Translations under genes and position numbers: made by a program
Assembly (NCBI RefSeq): GCF_000090795.2
Contig: NW_003546483.1
Coordinates: 83,050-147,049, forward strand
Source: Amphimedon queenslandica
Lineage: Eukaryota > Porifera > Demospongiae > Haplosclerida > Niphatidae
Reading direction: 5' to 3'
Length of the DNA stretch: 64,000 nucleotides
The notes under the pieces: generated by a model
What the model was told of the DNA's origin: nothing
The model's database searches: none
The model's input: the letters and a program-made list of their open reading frames with translations, nothing else
Shown here: positions 25,701 to 34,025 of the stretch, piece by piece
Layout: each line of letters begins with the position of its first letter
Position numbering within the stretch: the first letter of the stretch is position 1

Positions 25701-27599
25701 TCTCTTGCCTGGCCTCCCTCATCAATGAAGATATGAGTAAAGAAACCTTTAGGAGCTACATTCGATATTTTGAGAGCAGTGTCATATGCAGTGACTACTA
25801 TTAACTTTGTCTCTTTGGAAAAATGATTAATAAATGAGGCTTTGCTACAGTCTGATATATTAAACTGAAACTCATTTGGGGTCGAGGAGCAACACTTCTC
25901 TTGGATAATTCTAACAACTGTTGCATCACTTGGCATATCTAAAAAATATTCTTTAAAAATTCTATCGGCAGAGCAATGATGATGACAAGATAGTAAAATA
26001 CGCGTGATCGACTCATCTTCAATAATGAACTTTGCTGCAACACAAAGCAAATGCGTCTTTCCACAACCAGAAGGACCATGTATCAGAATTGGAGCTTGCG
26101 ATTTGGTGTGCAGTATCAATTTTAGGCCATACATTTGATCTTCATTTAAATTAGCATCAATTTCTAAATGTTCGAGGCTAAAAGGTTTAAAATCATCAGG
26201 TGAAGGGAATATTCTTTTTAGTGTATCATCAGTTATACATGTCAAAACATTGTGAAGGCTTTCAAATAAAGAATGATTGGCTTCAAACTTGATTTTAAAT
26301 TGAGTCTTTGGATAAAATTTCATAAATTTAGCTGCATTCTTTAAATCAAAGGAAATAGAAAGTACTTCTTGTGAAATTTTGTAGCCATAAACTGCTTCAC
26401 AAATGATACGAGAATTCGTACTCATAATAGTTAGCCGATTTCTCATTTGAGCAACATAAGTCATTTGACTAATATCAAGACCTTCAACAAAAGCAGATAG
26501 AGCAAAATTATCTTGAGCTAATTGACGTGGCCTATATGTGACAATGATGTATGTTTTTTCCATTCTGTTTAATCTATACTGACACAGGGATGAAAACATA
26601 AAAGAAAGACAAGAAAACAGACTAAAAGTTTACAATTACAAAATAGTGTTTGAATTAGACACGTAATTATGTAAAATTATTAAAGCTTTGATCATAACTT
26701 AGTTAATCAGAATCCCTAAATCAGCTCAAATTCTTTGCAGGCATAAGTTAGAGTATGTCACCCAAAGACCTTAGTGATTTGAAAAAGTCTATACTTACAT
26801 TTCATCAATGATATTCTTATGCTCTTCTTCCTCATGAAAGAGCAAGGATTTATATTTTGTCTTGTAGTTTTCTAGGTTAATAGGTAAGGTCATGTCACTA
26901 GACAAATCAGGGGAGTTGGGTATGTCTTTTAGAGAAGCATTCTGAAAATGAAAATAAAAATTAATGGAGTTGCAATGCAGATCATAAATATGAGCCAGCA
27001 TGAATTGTTTTGAAATATAATAATAACAGTAATAGGCAGTTAAAGGAAATTGTTATGTAAATAACAGGTGCAAATGCAAAGGAAATGTTTGCACATTGCG
27101 GTATAGTAGTTTCCGTGTAAAATTTGGCCTAAAATTTATTCACCTTTTCACTGTGTAAGCCTTTACTACAATCGAGTGACAAACTTTTCCATGCTCTTTT
27201 CTCTGCTTTGCTATGTGGCCAATGACAATCCTCTCCAGGACAACCCAACCCGGCTATGTAGCACTTTCTAAAATAGCGTGGAGACGGTTTCGACCGAAGT
27301 GGTAGTTTTAAATGAGTCTGGTAGACCAGTGGTAGTTGCCTTATCCTTACTAGTATGCCTTTATGCTCTGTTACCAGCACATGTCGCGGACGATTATGTC
27401 TCGGATTATGTTCAGCAGCAGAGCGACACTTTAGACTCTCCGTCAATAACAATAGATCCCAAGGTGCTCGTCTATAACATAGTTCACATACTCTGCCAAA
27501 ACTTGCCCTGGTACTACTACTACTACTTGAGCTAAGAGAAGGAATGTCGCTCATCACAAAGTCACAGGTACTGGTCAGGCACACTGGCACAGGCAGCAT
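14596..27599 (-). CDS. Giant HELZ2-like protein: CCCH finger, three SF1 helicase modules and an RNB exonuclease
   Basis: Exons from 27599 down to 14596 join in phase into a protein of roughly 3,500 residues. Order: Cys/His-rich N-terminus with a C-x6-C-x4-C-x3-H finger, helicase 1, a Ser/Lys-rich linker with a hydrophobic segment, helicase 2, RNB, helicase 3. Vertebrate HELZ2 has helicase-RNB-helicase, so one extra helicase module is present here. The joint between the first and second modules is supported by matching phases at 24258/24210, 23034/22655, 22529/22483 and 22266/22155, and by the absence of any Met through the first exons of module 2. HELZ2 is an RNA helicase and 3'-5' exoribonuclease and an interferon-stimulated coactivator in vertebrates. 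The single-gene reading is inference; two genes with an unusual start remain possible. The 5' end is head-to-head with SPT4. Confidence 0.7.
16819..20434 (-). other. Largest exon: end of helicase 2 plus RNB (RNase II/R) domain
   Basis: A 3.6-kb exon. It opens with REFEAVFLSTAEP and FNTVLTRAKSFVVCAGNP (motifs V-VI of helicase 2). RNB spans about 19330-18190. The metal-binding block reads FTIDGPNTINMDDALSL: three of the four conserved aspartates of RNase II/R are present, but the second position is Asn. The downstream SPIRRYFDLLVQR block is intact. The 3' third is a long region with no recognised domain. HELZ2 places RNB in the same position relative to its helicases. Confidence 0.8.
20557..22155 (-). 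other. Helicase module 2 of the HELZ2-like gene
   Basis: Walker A GSFGTGKTRLL, motif II HILLDEGAQAREPESI, motif III IIAGDHKQ spliced to VGPSLIVLGEAA, and a TNYRCHPTILSLPS block. Motif VI lies in the next exon. The DEGAQARE form of motif II resembles the MOV10/HELZ branch of SF1 helicases. The exons upstream (22266-22483 and 22529-22655) contain no Met. Confidence 0.85.
22266..24210 (-). other. Ser/Lys-rich linker with a hydrophobic segment between helicases 1 and 2
   Basis: Exons 23034-24210, 22529-22655 and 22266-22483. The first is rich in Ser, Asn and Lys, and holds two related basic blocks (CKKKSKKKGGVGQEKMP and QEKKRKKKGVVSQEIMP), so it grew partly by internal duplication. Between them and the N-terminal side lies a strongly hydrophobic segment (FQILLCIMMCVILLSIFL), long enough to cross a membrane. 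That is unexpected inside a helicase protein. The last exon leads into LTRENYKKKFQLLLKLEEEEH, the block that precedes the helicase module. Confidence 0.65.
24258..26943 (-). other. Helicase module 1 of the HELZ2-like gene (degenerate motif VI)
   Basis: Entry block LENYKTKYKSLLFHEEEEH, then Walker A GPSGCGKTHLL, motif II IFIDEGGQAREIDTL, motif III IAGELHQ (Asp-His replaced by Glu-Leu), an LLRCNYQCHKDIL block, and motif VI FHTAITKSKCLVVAVGNP, where the expected TRAK arginine is Lys. Exon order parallels helicase 2, so the modules arose by duplication. The motif changes suggest reduced or altered ATPase activity (inference). Confidence 0.75.
25195..25545 (-). repeat. Intronic copies of the palindromic repeat family in the HELZ2-like gene
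   Basis: About two degenerate units with CATCATAAGTACTTGTATATGC, GGAGAATTCTCC and a decayed palindrome (GTGTACTATTGTACAGAG near 25520). Same orientation as the RAD51C array. Confidence 0.7.
27143..27599 (-). other. N-terminal exon of the HELZ2-like gene: Cys/His-rich region with CCCH finger
   Basis: Start taken at the ATG at 27599; a second in-frame ATG lies at 27554. After a Ser run comes RVCELCYRRAPWD, a possible zinc knuckle, and near the end the C-x6-C-x4-C-x3-H element CYIAGLGCPGEDCHWPHS. The exon ends in phase 0 at a GTGAAT donor and joins the NASLKDIPNSPD exon. HELZ-family proteins also carry N-terminal zinc fingers. Confidence 0.75.
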
Positions 27600-27692
27600 A
27601 AAATTAATTAGAGCTCCACCCACGTGTTATTAGGACCACACCTTTTTACAAGGGCAGGGCTAGGCTAAAGTAATAACCACACCTACAACAAG
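27600..27692. promoter_or_regulatory. Short bidirectional promoter between HELZ2-like gene and SPT4
   Basis: Only 93 bp separate the two divergent ATGs. It holds AGCTCCACCCACG (near 27611) and AGGGCAGGGCT (near 27652), GC/CACCC-like boxes. The second copy has AGGGCGGGGC at 30261-30270. Confidence 0.5.
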
Positions 27693-28176
27693 ATGTCTCT
27701 CGATTCTGTCCCTAAAGATCTTCGTGGTTTAAGAGCTTGCAAGCTGTGCTCTATGGTTAAGGTAGTCAAGAAATCTTTTAAGAAGTTATTATAAATTTTT
27801 ACTTCAGTCGTTTGATCAGTTTCTTTACAATGGTTGTGACAATTGCGAGAGATACATTCACTTGAAAGGGAACAGGGGTCGAGTTAATGACTGTACAAGT
27901 CCAAACTTTGATGGGTGAGTCATGATACTCTACATATGTTTTAAAAGGGACGATTTTATAAACCACTAATTGACTGCTCTTGCTTTAGACTAATATCAAT
28001 GATGAGTAATGAAGACAGTTGGGTAGCAAAATGGCAGAGAATAAGTAAGTGTACATTAATCAAATGTCTCTATGAGTGTGAGAGGATTATTTGCTTTTAT
28101 TTCTTCCTAGATAAGTTCACTAAAGGATGCTATGCAGTATCAGTGTCAGGAGAACTGCCTGAAGATATACTGGACG
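27693..28176 (+). pseudogene. SUPT4H1: SPT4 copy 1, truncated at the assembly gap
   Basis: Exons 27693-27761, 27809-27914, 27989-28044 and 28111-28176. The sequence is intact up to the gap and stops within the last exon, missing about 20 codons. No internal frameshift is seen. It is best read as the end of one contig rather than a true pseudogene; the complete copy is at 30298-30837. Confidence 0.8.
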
Positions 28177-28186
28177 NNNNNNNNNN
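28177..28186. other. 10-N assembly gap
   Basis: Ten N bases. The left flank ends exactly where copy 1 of the duplication ends and the right flank starts where copy 2 begins. Confidence 0.99.
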
Positions 28187-28187
28187 G

Positions 28188-30781
28188 ATTACCCATGTCT
28201 GACGTATGCATGCACTGTAAGTGTAGAGATTCATACCTGATGTAGTTCTCCAGCAATTACTAGATGTGTGTCCTTATTTGCTAAAAGAAGAGGAGCAAGC
28301 GTATCTATTTCTCTTGCCTGGCCTCCCTCATCAATGAAGATATGAGTAAAGAAACCTTTAGGAGCTACATTCGATATTTTGAGAGCAGTGTCATATGCAG
28401 TGACTACTATTAACTTTGTCTCTTTGGAAAAATGATTAATAAATGAGGTTTTGCTACAGTCTGATATATTAAACTGAAACTCATTTGGGGTCGAGGAGCA
28501 ACACTTCTCTTGGATAATTCTAACAACTGTTGCATCATTTGGCATATCTAAAAAATATTCTTTAAAAATTCTATCGGCAGAGCAATGATGATGACAAGAT
28601 AGTAAAATACGCGTGATCGACTCATCTTTAATAATGAACTTTGCTGCAACACAAAGCAGATGCGTCTTTCCACAGCCAGAAGGACCATGTATCAGAATTG
28701 GAGCTTGTGATTTGGTGTGCAGTATCAATTTTAGGCCATATATTTGATCTTTGTTTAAATTAGCATCAATTTCTAAATGTTCGAGGCTAAAAGGTTTAAA
28801 ATCATCAGGTGAAGGGATTATTCTTTTTAGTGCATCATCAGTTATACATGTCAAAACATTGTGAAGACTTTCAAATAAACAACGATTGACTTCAAACTTG
28901 ATTTTAAATTGAGTCTTTGGATAAAATCTCATAAATTTAGCTGCATTCTCTGAATCAAAGGAAATAGAAAGTACATCTTGAGAAATTTTGTAGCCATAAA
29001 CTGCTTCACAAATGATACAAGAATTCGTACTCATAATAGTTAGCCGATTTCTCATTTGAGCGGCATAAGTCATTTGACTAATATCAAGGCCTTCAACAAA
29101 AGCAGATAGAGCAAAATTATCTTGAGCTAATTGACGTGGCCTATATGTGACAATGATGTATGTTTTTTCCATTCTGTTTAATCTATAGTGACATAGGAAT
29201 GAAAACATAAAAGAAAGACAAGAAAACAAACTAAAAGCTTACAATTACAAAATAGTGTTTGAATTAGACACATACATATGTAATTATGTAAAATTGATCA
29301 TAATTTAGTTAATCAGAATCACTGAATCAGCTCAAATTCTTTGCATGCATAAGTTAGAGGATGTAACCAATCATTTGAAAAACTCTACTTACATTTCATC
29401 AATGATATTCTTATGCTCTTCTTCCTCATGAAAGAGCAAGGATTTATATTTTGTCTTGTAGTTTTCTAGTTTAATAGGTAAGGTCATGTCACTAGACAAA
29501 TCAGGGGAGTTGGGTATGTCTTTTAGAGAACTATTCTGAAAATGAAAATAAAAATTAATGATAGAGTTGCCGTGCATGCAGATCTTATAAATATGAGCCA
29601 GCATGCATTGTCTTGAAATAATAACAGTTATAGGCAGCATAGGCAGTTAAAGGAAAATGTTATGTAAATAACAGGTGCATATGCAAAGGAAATGTTTGCA
29701 CATTGCGGTATAGTAGTTTCTGTGTAAAATGTGGCCTATTATTCATTTACCTTTTCACTGTGTAAGCCTTTACTACAATCGAGTGACAAATTTTTCCATA
29801 CTCTTTTCTCTGCTTTGCTATGAGGCCAATGACAATCCTCTACACCAGGACAACCCAATCCAGCCATGTAGCACGTTCTAAAATAGCGTGGAGACGGCCT
29901 CAACCGGAGTGGTAGTTTTAAATGAGTATGGTAGACCAGCGGTAGTTGCCTTATTCTTACCAGTACGCCTTTATGCTCTGTTACTAGCACATGTCGCGGA
30001 CGATTATGTTCAGCAGCAGAGCGACACTTAAGACTCTCCGTCAATAACAATAGATCCCAAGGTGCTCGTCTATAACATAGTTCACATACTCTGCCAAAAC
30101 TTGCCCTGGTACTACTACTACTACTACTTGAGCTAAGAGAAGGAATCATAGGAATGTTGCTCATCACAAAGTCACAGGTACTGGTCAGGCACACTGGCAC
30201 AGGCAGCATAAAATTAATTAGAGCTCCACCCACGTCTTATTAGAACCACACCTTTTCACAAGGGCGGGGCTAAAGTAATAACCACACCTACAACAAGATG
30301 TCTCTCGATTCTGTCCCTAAAGATCTTCGTGGCTTAAGAGCTTGCAAGCTGTGCTCTATGGTTAAGGTAGTCAAGAAAATTTTTAAGTAGTTATTATAAA
30401 TTTTTACTTTAGTCGTTTGATCAGTTTCTTTACAATGGTTGTGACAATTGCGAGAGATACATTCACTTGAAAGGGAACAGGGGTCGAGTTAATGACTGTA
30501 CAAGTCCTAACTTTGATGGGTGAGTCATGATACTCTACATATGTTTTAAAAGGGACGATTTTATAAACCACTAATTGACTGCTCTTGCTTTAGGCTAATA
30601 TCAATGATGAGTAACGAAGACAGTTGGGTAGCAAAATGGCAGAGAATAAGTAAGTGTACATTAATCAAATGTCTCTATGAGTGTGAGAGGATTATTTGCT
30701 TTTATTTCTTCCTAGATAAGTTCACTAAAGGATGCTATGCAGTATCAGTGTCAGGAGAACTGCCTGAAGATATACTGGACG
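28188..30781. repeat. Copy 2 of the 2.6-kb duplication, beginning at the assembly gap
   Basis: Begins one base after the gap with ATTACCCATGTCTGACG and stays collinear with 25579-28176 to the SPT4 last exon. After that only this copy continues, into complete SPT4 and the downstream gene. Confidence 0.9.
28237..30209 (-). pseudogene. Second copy of the HELZ2-like 5' exons, truncated at the gap
   Basis: Repeats the CCCH exon, the LENYKTKYKSLL exon and the Walker A / DEGGQARE exon of helicase 1. It then ends at the gap just after the AGELHQ donor. Against copy 1 the helicase exon differs at about 16 of 315 residues with no stop codon. The N-terminal exon differs by in-frame indels, and the finger reads C-x6-C-x5-C-x3-H with one extra Val. 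Open frames throughout argue for an allele or a recent paralog rather than decay. Confidence 0.75.
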
Positions 30782-30837
30782 AGTTGAGAGAGAGAGGTGT
30801 GGTGTATCAATCACGTGACACCTCCGATGCCAGCTAA
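30298..30837 (+). CDS. SUPT4H1: Transcription elongation factor SPT4 (DSIF subunit)
   Basis: Four exons (30298-30366, 30413-30519, 30594-30649, 30716-30837) join in phase to about 117 residues, the usual SPT4 length. The start [20 protein letters not shown] and the pairs CKLC and CDNC form the four-Cys zinc site. [11 protein letters not shown] and the [12 protein letters not shown] block match the conserved core. SPT4 pairs with SPT5 as DSIF to control RNA polymerase II pausing and elongation in the nucleus. A GGGCGGGGC box lies about 30 bp upstream of the ATG. Confidence 0.95.
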
Positions 30838-30954
30838 CGGATCGGAACAGAACCACACTTGATAAAACATTTGCATGTACATGTATTCATTGATTTTGTC
30901 TCATCAATTAAATAATTATTGCAGTATTAAAAGAGGTGTGGCTGGGGTGCAAAT

Positions 30955-32483
30955 ATGGCTGTTCTCATAAAGAATGGTTTTGTTATTGATCCAGCTAATG
31001 ATATGCAAATGCAATTAGATGTTCTCTTGGAAAATGGATTAGTAACAACTGTACAATCTAGTATTGAGCCTCCCTTGGAGTGCAGTGTTTTTGATGCCTC
31101 AGGCTGTATTGTCTGTCCAGGCCTGATTGATATGCATGTTCATTGTTTCCCTGGTGGGTCTTCTCTTGGGATAGATCCTGACAAGTATTGCCTTCCTAGA
31201 GGAGTCACTACCGTAGTCGATGCTGGGAGTGCAGGTATAAAGTATGGGCAGTCATGAGTTGTGCAAACTGTATTAAATTGCCATATTGGCAGTGCCTTAA
31301 GGGCAAACCTTGCTGTAGTGTTATCTGTCATGTTTCTGCAGGTGCAAAGAGCTTTTCTAAGTTTCTCGCTTATTGCAAGACAAGGAAAACTCGTATCTTT
31401 AGTTTACTTCATGTCTCAAGGGTTGGGCTAGAAACGGCAGGCTGTGCTACAGGTTAGATTATAAATTTCTCCATCTCATAGTTAAAACAATTATTATTTT
31501 GTTAAATAGCAGATTTACCTGGTGAGCTGGAGTCAATAGATGACGTGAATGAAGACGAATGTTTGGAATGTGCGAAAGCAAACCCTGATACCATAGTTGG
31601 TATGAAGATTCGTCTCTCTGAGAATATTGCTAAGCAAGGACATAATGAAGCTGAGGCACTAAGGTACTTTAAGACAAATCTAGACTAGACAAATCACGCT
31701 ATTTTTAAATTATTTTACTATAGACGAGCTCTCTTGATTACTGAAAAAATTAAACTTCCTCTTATGGTTCATTATTCGTTCTCAACCTTACCTCATAAAG
31801 GTGTAGGAGAGGGTAAGTATTAAAGACAATGTGTACAGTTATGTATGCACTTCCATGTAGAATTGGGTGTCCCTGGAAGTTTGAGGAATGGCGATATCCT
31901 AACACACATGTATCATGGTTTTCAGTCAACTATCATCGATCCATCGACCAAATCTATTGATCCTGTTGTCCTTGAATCAAAAGAAAATGGTGTCAAGTTT
32001 GATATAGGCCATGGAATGGGTTCATTCAGTTGGACAGTAGCTGAGCTAGCCATCAAGACAGGGAATCTATGGCCTGACACAATCAGTACTGACCTCCATA
32101 CTGAGTCAATGGATGGTCCTGCATATGACCTTACAACTGTAATGACAAAACTGCTACATTTAGGCATGCCACTTTTTGATGTCATTAAAGCTGTTACATT
32201 CACCCCAGCTAAATTGATCAACAGAGAGAAGATGATTGGTTCACTTACGCCAGGAGCTATTGCTGATGTTACAGTTATGAAGCTTGTTGACTGTGATCTA
32301 ATGCTTGAAGATTGTCAGATGCACATGCGTAATATTAAGCAGCGTCTGATTCCAGTGGCTGCTTGGAGAGCTGGAGAAAGAGTAAAGATTTTTGAGCCTT
32401 GGGGAACGTGGCCAAATGTTAGTGAGAGCTATCAATGCCATCAAAGCAGAGAAAGAACTCTTCTTCACATTAGACCCGATTAA
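30955..32483 (+). CDS. Amidohydrolase/deacetylase-family metallohydrolase (bacterial-type)
   Basis: Five exons (30955-31234, 31342-31452, 31513-31663, 31724-31812, 31861-32483) join in phase to 417 residues. The amidohydrolase-superfamily metal site appears complete: GLIDMHVH (HxH), the probable carboxylated Lys in VGMKIRLS, His in LMVHYS, His in THMYHGF, and Asp in TISTDLHTES. FDIGHGMGSFSW and PGAIADVTV are typical of the bacterial group annotated as amidohydrolase/deacetylase (dihydroorotase-like, D-aminoacylase-like). The substrate is unknown. The best resemblance I recall is bacterial, but the four introns show it is a resident gene; old horizontal transfer is a possibility to test. AGAGGTGTGGCTGGGGTGC lies just before the ATG. 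Confidence 0.85.
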
Positions 32484-33235
32484 TAGTAAAATGCTGTGAT
32501 TATTAAAAATAATTTTTTAAAAGGTTTCTATTAAAATAACTTGTAGTATGATGATAACTGAATGATAACAGAACCACCCTTTCACATCATCACATGATAT
32601 TTGATATCTGGGCATCATAAGAAAATGGCTCATAAGGACGTGGTAACAATTCCAGCATATGTAATCCAACCAGCAACTAGACCTCACATTGTGTGGATAG
32701 AAATAAAAGATGGTACATCAGAGACAAGACGAGAAGACATATACTGGAAGGGTGTACTCGATAGCATAAGTGGTGACGTAGCTAATGAGGTGGTAAGTGT
32801 TCAAATTAAATCTAACTGAAATTGCATATATACGTTAGACTAGAGAGGGACACCGTATTCAGACTTGAAAATTGTACTCTCTGGATCATCAATGGTAGAA
32901 AGTTTAGGATCACACGTACGTACCCCAAACCAAGATCTTAAATGCACCAATGCCAATACTCTCTCTATTTATACAACATTGTCAGCAGAACCAGGAGAGG
33001 GAGAAATATGTAATTATGGAGAATATCAATCACTTGCTGAAAAGATAATACATCAAGTAATAGAAAGTACCTATAAACATTTGAGTGGAGAGTAAGTTAT
33101 TATGTTAAAGTTAATTTTTTAGTATTGGATTAATTTTGTAGGACCTATGTTAAAATTAAATATGACGCTATAATACTAAAAAAGGCAAACAATCAAAAGA
33201 AATCTGCACCTGAAGGAGTAATTGTAGTTACTTAA
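32271..33235. repeat. Tandem duplication unit 1: amidohydrolase 3' end plus orphan gene
   Basis: From GTTACAGT in the last amidohydrolase exon through the orphan gene. The same order recurs at 33364-34754. Confidence 0.75.
32625..33235 (+). CDS. Protein of unknown function, copy 1 (169 aa)
   Basis: Three exons (32625-32792, 32844-33091, 33142-33235) total 510 nt in phase. No signal peptide or membrane segment. Recognisable shared blocks with the downstream copy are PAYVIQPATRP, VWIEIKDGTSETRRED, YWKGVLDSI, KIVLSGSSMVESLGSH and TYVKIKYDAI. I do not recognise the family. The alternating hydrophobic pattern suggests an alpha/beta fold. It ends in KSAPEGVIVVT. Confidence 0.7.
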
Positions 33236-33363
33236 ACTGTAGTGGATTCTTCATTTTTTTCTATGTAGCTATTGTTACATCTACTTACATTTTATTCTTC
33301 TATTCATTAATTTTTGCCCTTCAGCATATTTCAAAAATCATATCTTTATAGTCACTAAGTGTG

Positions 33364-33592
33364 CGTTACAGTCATGAAGCTTGTTGACTGTGATCTAATG
33401 CTTGAAGATTGTCAGATGCACATGCGTAATATTAAGCAGCATCTGATTCCAGTGGCTGCTTGGAGAGCTGGAGAAAGAGTAAAGATTTTTGAGCCTTGGG
33501 GAATGTGGCCAAATGTTAGGGAGAGCTATCAATGCCATATTACCATAAAACTGAGCAAAGAGAGAAATCTTTATCATGTTACATGGTCCTGA
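33364..33592 (+). pseudogene. Truncated copy of the amidohydrolase C-terminus
   Basis: Encodes MKLVDCDLMLEDCQMHMRN and the PVAAWRAGERVKIFEPWG block, nearly identical to the last exon of the upstream amidohydrolase. It starts abruptly within that exon and lacks all catalytic residues. It is a by-product of the tandem duplication. Confidence 0.85.
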
Positions 33593-34025
33593 TTAATATT
33601 ACTTGTTATGACATTTAGTTGGTAATTGATTTTTTTGGAAGAATAAATAGCTGATGCTAATTGAAAAAAGAATAAATATGTATACATGATGAGGTGATAA
33701 CATAAAAATCAATAGCTAAATCAAAATTTACAATCCAGATAGAATTTAAGATAAGAGATATATAGAGGTTGATTTTTTGATGTTACTTGGGAGAGAGCTC
33801 CAGAGTCTAATGGTAGATGGAAGGAAGGAGAGGCGATAGGAGGAGGTACGACAGAATGGGGCAATATAGCTATAGGGACAATAGGGACGGAGCAACATTG
33901 GGGGAGATCGAGAGGGAGGGTGTGGAGTAATGGTGATAATAACAGCTGCACAGCCTCCACCCCCTTTTACTATTGTAATACAATTTTACATTATTTCTTG
34001 TCAACAAGGGGATCATACAGGAGAA
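33593..34025. other. Spacer with extra sequence in duplication unit 2
   Basis: Longer than the matching spacer in unit 1 (about 140 bp). It includes a purine-rich stretch (33790-33930) with no match in unit 1, so it was inserted or lost after duplication. No gene recognised. Confidence 0.4.

Larger units (their letters stand above)
25579..28176. repeat. Copy 1 of a 2.6-kb near-identical duplication ending at the assembly gap
   Basis: Starts at ATTACCCATGTCTGACG and runs to ...ATATACTGGACG, where the N run begins. It contains the 5' part of the HELZ2-like gene and SPT4 exons 1-4 (truncated). It matches 28188-30781 with scattered substitutions and small indels. Confidence 0.9.

Noticed and set aside
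27278-27535. Plus-strand open frame over the CCCH exon
   Set aside because: Antisense to the HELZ2-like first exon, which has clear motifs and joins in phase.
28187-30837. Second independent HELZ2-like gene and second SPT4 gene
   Set aside because: Breakpoints coincide with the N gap, so unmerged contig ends are the simpler explanation; reported as a finding instead of as extra genes.
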